A stretch of 64,000 nt of DNA from Poronia punctata (GCA_022579005.1 MU401463.1:186001-250000), one strand, 5' to 3'. Shown: positions 12,680 to 25,383, counted from the first letter of the stretch. Translations and numbers: made by a program. Notes: generated from the letters alone by a model not told the origin.

Positions 12680-14032
12680 ATGGCTACAGACGAAAGGTGT
12701 CAGGAGTCTGGCATCCCTGGGTCTCCTCCTGATACCAAGGCTGGTGTAAATGATGGAACAGATGCTAAGAGAGCTCGTATATCGGCTGCCTGTGAGAGGA
12801 AAGACATTGATGAGCTCCGAAGCCTAGCAACTGCGCCACGGGGTTTTATATCAGACGATTTACGCAGGAAAGCATGTAAGCAAATTTTACGCCGTTCCTA
12901 TCTCTAAACCCACCCCTTTGTTTATCATCAGTATCAGTTCAGATACTCCCAATCTAAAAGCGACATTTCTAACCATGTTGCACAGGGCCGATACTACTTG
13001 GTTCCGACGTGGACGCAGCCACTCCTGATTCGTGGCAAGATTTGCCGCGACACCGTGACGAAGACCAGGTCAAGCTCGACGTCGAACGCAGCTTCGTCTA
13101 TTATCCAAATGGTACAGCCTTTGCTGATTCCTCCTGTCCCGATTAGTTCGTCAAGTTCATCTTTGCTAACTCTTCTCCCAGATGACACTCCAGTCGAGCT
13201 AGATAAGAAAAAAGTTGAGCTTTCAGACTTGATTACCGAGGTCCTCCGTCGACACCCCTGTCTCTGCTATTTTCAGGGCTACCACGACGTCTGCCAAGTG
13301 CTTCTCCTTGTATTGCCACGCGACTTGCGGGCACTGGCTGTCTCGCGCCTATCGCTACTACGGATGCGAGATTTCATGTTGCCCACATTAGCACCGTCTA
13401 TCGTGCTTCTCCATTTGATCCCGGACCTGCTGCGCGTTGCAGATTACAAGCTTTACCAGCACCTGTCGCAAAACGAGCCGTACTTTGCGCTTTCGGATAC
13501 CTTGACCATGTTTGCGCACAATGTGCAGCGATACAGCGACATCGCCCGGCTATTCGACGCCCTCATCGCACGGGAGCAAGTCTTCAGCATCTACGTGGTT
13601 ACCCAGATCGTGCTACGCCGGCGCGCCGAACTACTCGAGGACGACGAGCCAGACATGCTGCACTTCAAACTGTCAAAGCTACCCCCGGACCTCGACCTAG
13701 AGGTCGTCATCGCCGAGGCCACTGCCCTATTCGAGAAGTATCCGCCCGAGTCACTGCGCGCATGGCGAAACATCTCCACCGCCAGCGTGCTCAAGACGAC
13801 GCGCGACTTCAAGGCCCTCACATCGCAAACACTGCAGGACGGCCACGCCTTTTTCGAGAGACAGGTTCGCGAACTACAGTGGGCCGAGCGACGTCGCAAG
13901 ATGATGCAACTGGCATGGGCGAACCGGACCTTGCTCTTCACCATTCTCGTCGGCGTCGGTGCCGTCTATCTCCGCAAAAGCCCAGTCATGGTGGGTACGG
14001 TGGCCAGGTTAACCCGACTAATTAGGGGTTGA
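12680..14032 (+). CDS. TBC-domain Rab GTPase-activating protein, Gyp8/TBC1D20-like, tail-anchored
   Basis: A 390-residue Rab-GAP from exons 12680-12875, 12986-13111 and 13182-14032, with introns GTAAGC...CAG and GTACAG...CAG. Spliced across intron 1 it reads ACAWPILLGSD, the usual TBC opening. The catalytic arginine finger is in QVKLDVERSF (R100) and the glutamine finger in YFQGYHDV (Q139). A C-terminal hydrophobic segment (LLFTILVGVGAVYL) precedes a basic end, so the protein is probably tail-anchored in ER or Golgi membranes. Gyp8 and TBC1D20 share this TBC-plus-C-terminal-TM layout and act on Ypt1/Rab1-class GTPases; substrate assignment is inference. The second intron is open in another frame, so an unspliced reading would give a wrong N-terminus. 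Confidence 0.9.
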
Positions 14033-14174
14033 CAAGTTCGGATTTTACAATTTTGTCCAAGCTGCAGTTTGTGTTACTATAGTATAAATACCTTACCAAC
14101 TACCTCTTGAATCTTTTAGGCTAGACATAGAATACCTAGGTATCCAGGGCGATTTGATATCCATGTTTCTTCGT

Positions 14175-14232
14175 GGGGGGGGGGGGGGGGGCGCCCCGGG
14201 GGGGGGGGGGGGGGGGGGGGGGGGGTTGGTGT

Positions 14233-14263
<31 letters not shown>

Positions 14264-14314
14264 TTTGTGGGGGGGGGGGGGGGTGGGGGGGTGTGGGGGG
14301 GGGGGGGGGGGTGT
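14175..14314. repeat. Poly-G tract interrupted by few other bases
   Basis: About 140 bases, nearly all G on the plus strand, with isolated T and C, ending directly at the N gap. It could form G-quadruplexes if real. The position beside Ns suggests poor base calling or collapsed low complexity. Confidence 0.8.
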
Positions 14315-14324
14315 NNNNNNNNNN
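14315..14324. other. Assembly gap (10 N)
   Basis: Ten ambiguous bases mark a scaffold join or masked gap. The true distance between TBC and VPS52 is therefore unknown. Confidence 0.98.
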
Positions 14325-14414
14325 TAAAAAACTAACCAACCACCCACTTAAACTTTTTGGCTTTCCATATAAAACCCTGGTTTCCCGGGCTTTTTTTTAT
14401 AAATTTTTTTTACA

Positions 14415-14459
14415 CCCCCCCCCCCCCCCCCCCTTCTTTTTTTTTTTTTTTTTTTTTTT
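14415..14459. repeat. Poly-C then poly-T homopolymer tract
   Basis: A run of 19 C is followed by about 25 T with one C. It lies about 90 bases after the N gap and mirrors the poly-G on the other side. Confidence 0.8.
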
Positions 14460-15059
14460 GCCGCGTACCGTGTTGGCCTCTCAGTTTGCACCACGTGTTT
14501 TACAACTTTGCGTACATTTCTCTTTCCAAGGAGGCCTCGCTAGAAAGGAGATATGGCTACTAGTGAACCGGCAGCCGTATGTGATAGGCGCAGTTAGTTA
14601 ATCTGCAAAACATCCTTCGGCTGCTTCACCAACAGAAGAGTGGACAAAATAATATCGTAAAGTTTTTCTTTACTCGGGCATGAGCAGGCAATATCACGCA
14701 TCGGACAGGGATAGCTGGCATCATATGAAATACTTTATATTTTCGCGTAGTGCAAAATATAAGCCGTACGAGACAAAATGTGGCCTGGGAGAGGCGTCCA
14801 AAGATCACCCCCAATCCAAAATCTATGTTCTTAGTCCCCTAGCCGTCTTTTCTCGTGCCGTGATACAAGGAAGGAATTTTGAGCGTCCATCATCCCCCCT
14901 ATATATCTATCCGCTTCTTACGCCCGTGTGGTTGCGTCCCGATTACACAAACCGAAGCCTGTTCCCCGTCCAGTATATAGAACTGGAGGCCATACATATA
15001 ATACGTTAGTCGCTAAAACAAATCGAAAATGGCCAGTCAAACAAAGGACGGCTCCCTTT

Positions 15060-17104
15060 CTAGGCAGCTTCCTGGAACGCCATCTTCAAGCCTTCAAAAT
15101 GCTCTTGCTCCTCAACGGCCAATTTCCCCCCAGCGTCGCTAATGATGGTCAAAATTAAGCTGTAATTAGTATACAAAAACCTCTCGCGCTTCCGCTTCTC
15201 GGTCCCAAACGCTGTGCTGTACTTCGTGAGGAAAGCCTCCATCTCACTTCTCAGTCGCCTCAAGCTCGTGACGACAGGCTCGTCGTCGCCCGCCTCGGCG
15301 CACATGGAGAGAATCCCATGAAGAAGCTGCCCAAAACGCTGGGTTACGACATGGGGTGCCGTCGACAACTTAGCTTGGTCAGCCTTGGGTGGCGGACGCG
15401 TCGGCAAAGCAGTAGTTAACGCTCGCACGGACTCGCAATGGGCATTCATGACAAACTGCAGACGTGGCCAGAGAAGCATAGATGTCCCATTCATGTACCC
15501 GTCGGCGGCCGGGATCTTGCGCCGCTGGAGTTCAAACTGAAACCGTTGGGTGAGCCGGACACAGAGCATTAGCCCGATAGCATCGTATGTCTCGGCTATG
15601 AGGTTCCTGGTCAACGTCTGCCCGAGCTGTAGCGTCGGGTCGAATATATAGGTGAAGTGGCGAGATATCGTGGAGTAGCTGAGGGCAGGCGAGAAGAACG
15701 AGGCTAAAAATGTGTATTCCGCCGTAACGTTATCCATGAGGGCTAGATTAAAGTTGCGGAAAGGTGCCTCGAGGTAATGTGTCGACTGGTCTTCCTCGGC
15801 TAGATAAGAGGAAATGGCAGCCTGGTTGCTTGTGCGCAGTATGTCGATGCGCCGGCCGATGTTGAAAGCATCGTGAGGCGGTCCGGCTATCTTGGAGCTC
15901 GTCAGGGCTGCACCTCGACGGGACGTGTCTTCGTTACCCAGTACATCCAGTTTATCCAGCACATGGAGTTTGATTTTTTTCAGAGCAGTTTCGTAGCGAG
16001 TAAATTGGTTAGCATAATACCACCTCATCGTATTCATATACGCCAGGCATATCTCATTGGCCAGGGTAGGATGGTGTTTATGCAGGAACGAGAATAGATC
16101 CTTGAACTTGAGGAAGTTCTGCTGTTGGATGATCTGAGCATTGATGTGTGGTGATCGTAGGGCCTTGATTTGAGCAACGAGGAAGTCTCTGATCCGCTCG
16201 ACGGCCTTTTGCACAAGTTTTTCTAATAACGGGCCTAGATCTAACAACCCTTTGTTCCTCTCCGCGCTCGACTCGACTTTCTTGTAAGCGGTATTTCTCT
16301 TGTCGACTTCGCTGAGAGCCTTGACCCACGTCTCGTCGATATGGCCATCCGCTATTTTGGCTACAACCACGGGTGATACGCTGAGCTCCTCAACGGCAGG
16401 ACCTAGTCCCTTTTCTACCGCTTTACGATTATCAAGTCTGACGCTGAGGGCCGCCGATCTCGCCTGCAAGGTTTCGATGTCGGCCGATACCGTAGCCAGG
16501 TCGTTTCGGAAACTAGCAAGGTTGCTTTCGACGGATGCTAATATCTTATCGCATGCTTGTATGGATTGGTGTAGGTCTTCAAATTTCGCTTTATCTTGTT
16601 TATCTTGAGCTGCTGTCAGCTTGCCATCAGTGGTCAAAGACTCTGACTGAACCTACGTTCATCAATTGATTGCTGCCCCCTGTGCTCCAAGCGGGTGGGT
16701 ATAGGTTCTTCGGATAAAGCTATTGACTGTAGCGATAGACCGTCAAAGTCGAACGTAGCCGTTAAGTCCTCTGATGTGATGGTATAAGCGGAGCTCGACC
16801 GTGTCCCATTGTCAAGCAAGGACCCGAGGATGTCAACAGGGTCTGGGCCCGTATATGCCGTGGTGGTTTGTTTGAGGTTCGAACCGGCAGCCCGTCGTGA
16901 CGATGCGAGCAAAGACGAGGCAGAGGAGTCGGAAGATGCTAAGGAAAGGGAAGAATTTCTTTGAGATAGTCCAGGGCGTTGCTGGGAGGTCATATAGGGT
17001 CCCTGGCCGCTAGCAGACCTCCGGGGTGCCGGCGAATACCCACGGCTGGGCGGTTGAGAAGACGCCGGTGACGCCGACTGCCCAGCAAGGCGGTCGAGCC
17101 ACAT
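15060..17104 (-). CDS. VPS52: Vps52/Sac2, GARP (and EARP) tethering complex subunit
   Basis: A coiled-coil tether for endosome-to-trans-Golgi retrograde vesicles, partner of Vps51, Vps53 and Vps54. I start at the ATG giving MWLDRLAGQSASP, the usual N-terminus in filamentous fungi. An in-frame ATG at 17134 would add ten residues (MNIYYPKEKG). After a Ser/Pro-rich head, the conserved core begins at KFEDLHQSIQACDKILASVE and continues through LLDLGPLLEKLVQKAVERIRDFLVAQI. One intron joins the parts: donor GTAGGT at 16656, acceptor at a CAG-CAG tandem, so exon 2 starts at 16612 or 16609 (intron 44 or 47 nt; both keep frame). Length is about 665 residues, close to yeast Vps52 (641). Confidence 0.93.
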
Positions 17105-20100
17105 ACCTTTTTCCTTCGGGTAATATATGTTCATAACTCGGTTTATCTACAACAGCGACGGCCCATATCGAGAGAGCGGGGACGGAGGAAGGTCGTGATT
17201 CAACAATTGACGGACGGTGATTATGTAGAAGAAGCTGGTTTCATCGACAGAAAGCCTACAGGGGTAGCAAGCAGGCGCATCTCCAACATTATCTCGGGAT
17301 GCTTTAAAAGCTCAACTTGCTGCCTTAGATGAGGTTGTATGTGCGGGTATCAATGGTAGCGCATCAACTTTCGCTTGAGTAAATAGGAAATAAGCACCTA
17401 GATAAGGCAGTAATACCTACGAATGTGTCGGCGGCGCGGAAACGCGATGGTAGTTACCTACACGTACGCACCTTCCAAGGTACTCGTACTGTCCTGACGG
17501 AACTTGAACATCCCCGGAGCTTTATCACATAGGAACTAGGGTGGAGCGCCTATCTTATTCGGGTTAGTCTAGTGGTCTACCTCAAGTACCTACACGTACT
17601 CGTAGGTGATCGAAAGCGACATCGTGTTACCGGGGCATTGCATTAGGACAAGGTTCCGTGAGGTACTCATAAGGTAGGTAATCATCAAACTAGAGAGTAC
17701 GTGTAGAACAGCGAACAGCCTGGGAGATAGGTTACCCTACACACCTAGGTAGGTTGGTGACACGGAGGCCCGCAAACTCTACGTGCACTCGTAGACCCTT
17801 GGGATGGCCGAAGCCTGGTGTGGATTTACTTGCTTGGGAGGGATCTGGGAGCCCATAATATGGTCTTTAGTAAAGGGCGGCCTTTCGGGATCCCCCTCCT
17901 ATCATGAATTCCGATATTGTAACCGTAAGGTAGAAGAGTATCATGGTTGAAAGGTACAATGTTTACTACTCATATGTACAATCGTGTGTGGAGCCGATAC
18001 CCCCTCGCAGAGCACCTTATGTTAGAAGCCCTCAAAGGGCACGAGTGCTCATACACTACGGCCAAATTTCTACAACGTGTTCGGAAAGCCTAGTAAAGGG
18101 AATCGGATTCTGATTTTTCGGGCTTCTACGGAAAAGCGAGAGGAGATACAGTAAAAGAAGACTCTTATTTTACTGATCTATGTCATTGACCTCTTCTAGT
18201 TACACGTTCCCACACCCCGGTATACTGTGAGTCTATGACTAAGGCAGAATATGCAGGTTTTCATGTTGAAAGTTGACAACTTGGCCTACACATGGGACGA
18301 TTAGGTACATGAAATTTGACTACCTACTATATGAATAGGCATACTCACAACGGCTACGCCCACAGAGCCTCCCCGGTTGATGAGTGTTACTGCCAAAGGC
18401 AGGATTTTCACATATATAATTGGTCCACGCCCCGGACGAAAGTGCCGTGGGTGCGCCGCCCTAAACCCCACCAAAACATTTCCGCTGATGTCCCCTGACT
18501 CACGTCCGCTAAAGTTTCGGTTTACGGCCCCGGACTGTGGGGAATCTTCAACAGTTCGCCGGCATTGTCCCTGGACAAATCTGATTCACGCCAAACCTCC
18601 TACGCAAGGTTGCGATCTCGGTCTGCCATCATCCCGACGTAATCGACCGAGGCCAAAAACAATTTGCACACAGGCGACTCCCAGTCCACTCACAAAATTC
18701 GACCAATCTCGTTATAATACACCCATGTACGGTAGTGATCCCCCACAGATCGGCCGGTGTGGGCCGTGTCGAGCGGCTCGCACCCCGTCCGCGCCCGTTC
18801 AAGGCACACTAGCGAGGCACTTTGTGTAGTATTGTCAACGTTTCTCTCTCAATTTTCAATCGGTTCAAGAGTTTCGAGGTAAACTTCTGTACAATTGCCC
18901 CCCTCATACTCTTTCTGGCATCCGTCATAGAGCCATGCCGTGCAACCGTCCTAATACCCCACCGGGACTTAGGAGGCCATCAAGTGTGGTGTTAACGACG
19001 CCGACCTTTTCATCGATACTTCTCCCATCTTGCAGAAATCCGTCACAATAATAACATATAGATGAATGACAATACCTCTATTCAAGCACTTAATTCGATA
19101 TGTCAAGAGGCATGTGCTGATGTACCTGGGCCGGGACTTCGAGGTTAATATAAAAAATGGTGGGCGTTGAGGTCCGATTTTCCATCGTAGCACTCTTTCA
19201 GAAGCGCCTAAGTTGACGCCTTGACTCTCTATAAGGCCGTGGAAAAGGCTGGCATGGGTCGAGTACGAATTCTTCAAAACTAAGCGCCTACACAGGTGGG
19301 TAACTGAAGGAAAACAACGCTGTCGCATATCCTATTGGAAGGGGCCACCTCCGAATGATCTATGGTCCCATCCGAACACTGCGAGATAATTTTACTGGCT
19401 AATAAGTGTCAACTAGGAGGCTAAGTTTTGAACCAGGTGTCGTGAGCTGTGATATCAGCAAGCAGCCCCTATTTTCATCTTCGCCCCTTGTCGACTCATC
19501 ACTTATTTAAAACCCGCTTTCACAACAATACCGGCTGCGCTGGGGCCAGTCTTCACTTCACGCTCGAAGGCTGGCACAACACATGTTGACACTAGCAAGC
19601 ATTAGTGTTGTTCGTGGGCCGTGTCCGTGGTTTAGTTTTCTGTTCTCATGTGTTTTGGGTATTGGTGAACGCGATGGCGCTACACCATATGTAAGCTTAT
19701 TCATCAGGATGATGGTAGGAGCCTGACAGCGAGGCATGGCAGTGCAGCCTGCCTGATGCCCCGGTTGTTTTTGACTGCCTCCGGGTACCACGGTCGGAGT
19801 TATAACATCAAGGCGCTCAAAGAGATCGAGGAGCTGGTCGCATCTGCAGTCTAGGCCCAGTCCAGGTCCAGTCCAGGCCAACAACACAGTATGTCGAAGT
19901 TGCAGAAACGGACGTCTCGAATTTCTAATGTCTGACGCGTCGTCAGTGAACAACACCATCACCGGTTTCTGCGCTCTGTACGGTCCGGTTCGCCTCGTGC
20001 TGGTGGTCTTCAGCTGACCCTCCCAAGGCGCGCAAGGGGCCTCTATCTATCCCAGAGGTAAGGCGGCTCGGTATGTGATTGACGTGCCCAACTTGATTTC

Positions 20101-21530
20101 CGGCATTCGGCCACAGCTATCCTGGCTAGCCCTTCGACCTACGGGATAATCGATTCTGCCCTTCTCCGAGGCAGGGCTATCCTCGTTAACTCGACTGCTC
20201 GCCTCCATATACTCACCATTCCGCAGTGACCCGTCACATCTCAATTAACCCAAAGATAGCGGACTCGAATGTTATGCGCGCATGCTGTCACCAATTAGGT
20301 CTAAGTATGTCAAATCATCAAGTGGGCTGTTGAATTCAAGCAGATGGCCAACATTCGACCACCGGCGATCGCCGGAATTACTGTATTCTCAAATTCTACC
20401 ACCTCAGGTTGTCAAGGAAGCAGGAGTTGTACTTGTATATAGTTGATGTGGGTGTCGTGACTTTAGAGTGGGTGCATAGGGTCAAGCGCTAGCTTCTCGA
20501 GCTAGCCCGAGCACTACAACAATTAGGACAATGTAAAAACAGATATTGTATAAGAGAAGTCTACTACAAGAGAGCGTGTTTAAGTAACCCAGTTTTTACA
20601 GCCGATGATTAGACAACTGTGCCCAGAAATAAATGTAACTACATGCTAATCTAGATAGCCGGCTGAGAGTTCCCTATACCCTTATACCGCACAGATCAAT
20701 ATGCTTGTGTTCTAGACGGTCTGTTGGTGACACCCACCGGAGCGCTCTAGCCAAGTTGATAGGATATAACCTGTGACACTAGTTGATTTTAAGACTTAAC
20801 CTAGGATGGTTGAAGAATTGTGTCTCAGTCTCCTATGCGCTGCTTTAGAGTGGCTCTATAGCCTTTTGTGAACCCTTGCTTTGTATGAGTACGGCCAGGG
20901 TGTGAAAATTCAAGAGTGAGGGTTCAGGCATCCAATTGCTTCTTGCTGTAACACATTGTGCAACATTATAAACCACTCAAGATGAAAGAACCTTACTGTA
21001 CGTACTCCACCTCTGACACTATGAGCAGTTTAAGGTTTGTTGCTTAATTAACATATGCAACTAAAACATAATAACTTGCGTGATACAGAATTTCACTATC
21101 AAATCGTCCAAGTTAACATGTAACCCATATTATGTAGGTCATATCCAAACGAACGTTTCCTGCTGTATGTGGAGTAGAGTTACCCCGCCAATTCCTTATT
21201 AGGCATCTGCTGGCCCATATGGGTCTTCTAGGGGCAAACCCCCTTGTCCATGTCCCGCTGAGGCAATACCTACAGAACTGCCTCCTACAAGCAAAAAATA
21301 TTTTAACGAATCAGAGGGGGTTCTTTCACAAGCCCAATTCTGTAAATCTGGGATAAAAAAATAATTCCGGCCGTCGTCCCTAAACCCCTCCTTCGAACTC
21401 TTTCTTCTACCACACCCTCTTCCTACCACACAACCACCTTCATTTTCTCTTCACTCTTGGGCATATCTCGTCCGAATTGCATCGCCTTTCCTTGTATCTG
21501 GTGCCCTTGATTAATTGACAATCCTTCACA
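17105..21530. other. Gene-poor divergent spacer, 4.4 kb
   Basis: No recognisable gene lies between VPS52 and eIF5A. Open frames at 18377-18829 (+), 18969-19328 (-) and 19558-19962 (-) show no family similarity and a composition typical of chance ORFs. The VPS52-proximal part (17400-17780) is dense in short ACGTAC, TACCTA and GTAGGT words. The eIF5A-proximal ~150 bases are pyrimidine-rich, consistent with its promoter and leader. Confidence 0.5.
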
Positions 21531-22452
21531 ATGGCGGACAACGACGATGCCGTAAGTAGCTCATTACCCTTAACTACTGCCAAGTGACGGTTTATACCGG
21601 TCTACCGGGTTGATCACCCCGCATTTGTATCACGATTTCCATCCCCGCCACGCCAGCCATATCCCATTGTGCAAATGCCCAAGGAGACTGTGGCTACGGA
21701 TGGCATTGTGTACACAGGAATACCGCGTTGATCCAATCTTTGGCTTCACCTTTACAAGAACCAATTATACGTTATGCATAAATAAATAAAGCTTCGGGGC
21801 CAAGCCGAAAATTTTTGCATAAGGCGCTGACATGGTCTTCTTTAGCAACATGAGCACACCTTCGACTCGGCCGACGCTGGCGCGTCGCTGACGTTCCCCA
21901 TGCAGTGCTCTGCCTTGCGAAAGAACGGATTCGTCGTCATCAAGGGCAAACCCTGCAAGATTGTGGACATGTCTACCTCGAAGACGGGCAAGCACGGTCA
22001 CGCCAAGGTCCATCTAGTCGGTATTGACATCTTCACTGGCAAGAAATACGAAGAGCTTTGCCCTTCTACCCACAACATGGATGTTCCCAACATCCTCACT
22101 AAGACCCAGAGCCTTGTATGTCGACACCTCGCCCAATATGTCCATGTGCGCTAGGCCAGGAGCTAACAAGTGTTTCTACCTAGATACACATAGAGGAGGA
22201 GACTGAGGACGACGCTGTTCTCCATCTTATGGATGACTCTGGTGAAGTCTCGGAAGATGTCAAGCTTCCCAAGGGCACACTTGGCGACCAGCTCCTCAAG
22301 GAGTTCAAGGGATTACCTGAGGGATCGGAGATTGGTAAGTGCTGATAACGGCCATCACTCTTATTCGTAGTAACTAACAACCCTTAGCTGTGACCATCAA
22401 GCAGGCTATGAAAGAGGTTCACGTTACCGATTTCAAGATTGTTAGCGTCTAA
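21531..22452 (+). CDS. Translation factor eIF5A (hypusine-containing)
   Basis: A 168-residue elongation and termination factor that relieves ribosome stalling, for example at polyproline. Exons are 21531-21551, 21846-22115, 22184-22334 and 22388-22452. The first exon encodes only MADNDDA; a 294-nt intron follows with donor GTAAGT and acceptor TTTAG. The conserved core [20 protein letters not shown] and the hypusination loop [14 protein letters not shown] are intact, the modified lysine being K56 by alignment with human K50. The C-terminal OB-fold exon reads [20 protein letters not shown] and ends FKIVSV. All three introns keep frame. An early long intron is common in highly expressed fungal translation genes. 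Confidence 0.96.
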
Positions 22453-23497
22453 ATGTCTGCGAGGGACAAGTGGATATGTGGGATGAGGAAATGCAGGACA
22501 GATACTTATAAAGATACGATTCTTACTAGGACATGCGGGATAACCTTCAGGCTTCACTTTCTGGGCAAAGTGCTGTATAGGTAGTCTGAGGCCTGGGAGT
22601 CTCAAAATATAGACGTAATATAGCGTCTGGCAATAGGCATGAAATCGTTGCTGACAGCCAATGAACAACCAATGCCCTCCATTTTTGCGTGTCGCACAAA
22701 TAGTCCCACAAATCTGGTACAAGTTGTGAACTGCATATGGTTCTTTATAGCTGATCTAGACTTCCTATATTTCCAAAGTTGGACCTTTTTAAGATTTGAA
22801 GTAGGTAGTTAAGTAAGTCTCTTAGGAGAAATATCTATTGTGATAGTAGATGGAACAGCGCGTAGTATTAAATAATACATGCATATGAACTGATAAGACG
22901 CAACATTTATAGTTGAGTGGCTCTAAATAGTGATATTTATATCTTGTCCGTGTTACACGCAGATATACACGTAATCAGGGTATCCAAGTACTTGGTATGT
23001 ATTTTAATACATGTGGCATCGCATTTTGTAGCTGTTGGAAGGCTACCTAACGCTTTATAACTAACTACCCGCGCAGTGGTGGTAGGCGCATTGTTTGGGG
23101 GTGGGCTGGTCATTTTAAGGTACAGGTATTTTGGTATGTACCATACCTACTACAATCTTCAACCCCCGGGTTAAGAGAGCCTGCACAATGCAGTTCTCAC
23201 ATTTTCTTCTGTTGCCGTAGCAAAGAGAAAGAAACAAAGGTTTCTGCAGACTAAATCGCTACATATGAGTAGGCTAATGCCATGCAACCCTTGTATTGAA
23301 TTAATTAATAGGCATACCCAACAAGGAACCCCGGTCTACGAGTAGGTAGTCTAACGCCACCAGGTCCTTTAACTCTGTGCTACCTCCTAGGTACTACACC
23401 TTGAGTAGGTCGGTGTTTATACTTCCTGGGAACATACAGACTTTCTACACCGATAATCAGCCCAGGAGCCTGTAAAACTAAACGCCCGACCTTCTCC
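22453..23497. other. Intergenic: eIF5A 3' flank and rrn7 promoter
   Basis: About 1 kb without a supported gene. It is AT-rich around 22740-23000 and contains several GTAGGTA-type short motifs. Confidence 0.5.
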
Positions 23498-25383
23498 ATG
23501 GGCCGGACAAAGTATCACAAATTTCGCGGGGGCGAGCGATGCGACGAGTGTGGCGCACGCCACTGGTTTTCGCAGGACGCTATTCGTTATTGTCGCAATG
23601 GGCATCGACTCGAAGGGTTCGCTGCCCACGAGGCTGATGAGGACGCGTTCGGCACGCAGGGAAGGGTGACGCGGAAGAAGAAGGAGGCCCGCCGCAAAGC
23701 CGCCGTCAAACTCTCTGGCGACGAGGGCCGCGAACTGTATCTCGAGGTCGTTCAGCTGATCCTCATCCGCCAGTTGCGGTGGCTCGTCGATGTTCAGGGG
23801 TTCCCCGATGACTTTGCCGAAATCGTGAGGGCATTGTGGGCGCTTCGCGTACGCAACCTGCCGCTGCGGGAACGTGGCGGGCGACGGGATCGCTCTAAAA
23901 TGGGGGACGAATCGGACGGCGCTGCGTCCTCGGTCTGGTTCAGCTCTCAGAGTGAAGGGGCCGAGACCTCGGACGCTGATTTCTCAGATGCCACTACCGC
24001 TGATTGGGCGCCCGACTCGCGGAGGCGGTGGAAGGTTCCCAAGCTTATAGACACACTCGCATTGTGTTATATCGGTAGTCTGGTCAAGCGACTCCCTGTC
24101 ACGACGGGTGATTTTCACAGATGGGCGCAGAAGGGAGATTTAGAGTTTTTATCCGCCGTACGGTTTCCCCCGCCCTAAGACGTACCCCTGGTTCCATTGG
24201 GGTCGCTAACTCTGTCATAGTTCAATCAAATCCCTCGCAATGTGCGAGACCGACTACCAGCCGAATATCACCGGGCGTTACAGGTGCATGACCATGTTCC
24301 ATTCGGCAAGTTGCAGGCTGCAGTCCAGCAGCTTGTCATATCGTTCAAAGTCAATTTCGATATGACTTTCCCGCCATTGAACTACGTCCCCGTGCTTCTG
24401 CGGCTTATCACGAGTCTTCTTCTACCCGGTTTGTGTATTCCACCCTATTACTAACCAAAAATCAAACGGCTAACATGAAATTACTTAGCCGAGGTTTACA
24501 TTGCGGCGAAATACATTGGTGGTATACTCCAAAGAGATTACTCCTATCCCACTGGCGGAAGGAAAATCAGGACAATGGATAATCCGGAAGTTTTACTGGC
24601 ATCACTGGCCGTAGTTTCTACCAAGCTGCTGTACTCTCTCGATGGGGTTGAGAGGCCCCCGACAAGTCACGAAGACCCGAGGCGGGTGAGGATAAACTGG
24701 GAGCAATGGCAAGACATCACATCAGAAAAACCACCAGACGAGAGTGTATATCTAAAACCAGGAGAGGAGTATAAAACGACTCCTGACGATATCGCGACCA
24801 TGGAAAGCACAAAGCTCGACGATTACATGGACTGGTTTGAGAAAATGTGGATAAATGATGGAGAGCCCAGAAGTGAGTCGAGCCCCATTGACCGATACTA
24901 AGTAGCGACTAAATCTCATCTCTCACAGCGACTGAAAGGGTACGCAATCTCTTTGAGACGACGCGTAGCTCCCCCAAGGCTTCTGAATCGGACGAGACAG
25001 GAGGAAGTATAGCCGATAGGATCATGAAACAGTACGAAATGCTAGGTGTATGGACAAAATCCGTCAGTCCGGTTGTAGACTCGTCGGACGACGAGAAAAT
25101 TCAACCGCGCAACCTTTGCCCTGTTTGGCGTTTCGAAGCGGATTTGCCAGATGCTGCCAAGGCTTTGTATAAAAGAGCAGCAGAATTGGCTGGCATACCA
25201 CTTATAACATTGATAAGGGGCGCAATGCAAGTGGAGCGGCAAATAGAGCTTTGGTGCATACAGGAGATGAAGCGAAAAGGGAAACCCAAAGACGGAGGTA
25301 GATGGAGAGAGAAAAGGAAAGGGAAAGAGATAGAAAGGCCACTACTAACTCAAGGAGCCGACGGGAGTGAAGACGACTGGTAG
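23498..25383 (+). CDS. RRN7: RNA polymerase I core-factor subunit Rrn7/TAF1B
   Basis: A 568-residue nucleolar TFIIB-like factor that recruits Pol I to rDNA promoters. Exons are 23498-24157, 24221-24428, 24489-24872 and 24929-25383, with introns of 63, 60 and 56 nt, all in frame. The N-terminal zinc ribbon is complete: C15, C18, C32 and H36 in CDECGARHWFSQDAIRYCRNGH. The first cyclin-like segment follows (LYLEVVQLILIRQLRWLVD), then an acidic linker, then KLIDTLALCYIGSLVKRLPVTTGDFHRWAQKG, a recognisable Rrn7 motif. The C-terminal part has PLNYVPVLLRLITSLLLP and a basic tail. Without splicing, the reading would stop shortly after exon 1. Confidence 0.93.

Larger units (their letters stand above)
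14033..15059. other. Convergent spacer (TBC gene / VPS52) with low-complexity assembly gap
   Basis: Non-coding 3' flanks of two convergent genes. The centre is disrupted by homopolymer runs and an N gap (separate entries). ORFs read through the G runs are artefacts. Confidence 0.6.

Noticed and set aside
14093..14601. Pro-rich and Gly-rich ORFs across the gap
   Set aside because: They are translations of homopolymers and Ns.
17561..17640. tRNA-like box A (GTTAGTCTAGTGG)
   Set aside because: No matching B box, acceptor stem or anticodon arm could be built.
18377..18829. 150-codon plus-strand ORF in the 4.4-kb spacer
   Set aside because: No recognisable domain, chance composition, no supporting splice or start context.
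19558..19962. 134-codon minus-strand ORF
   Set aside because: No motif or family similarity; likely random in a GC-balanced spacer.
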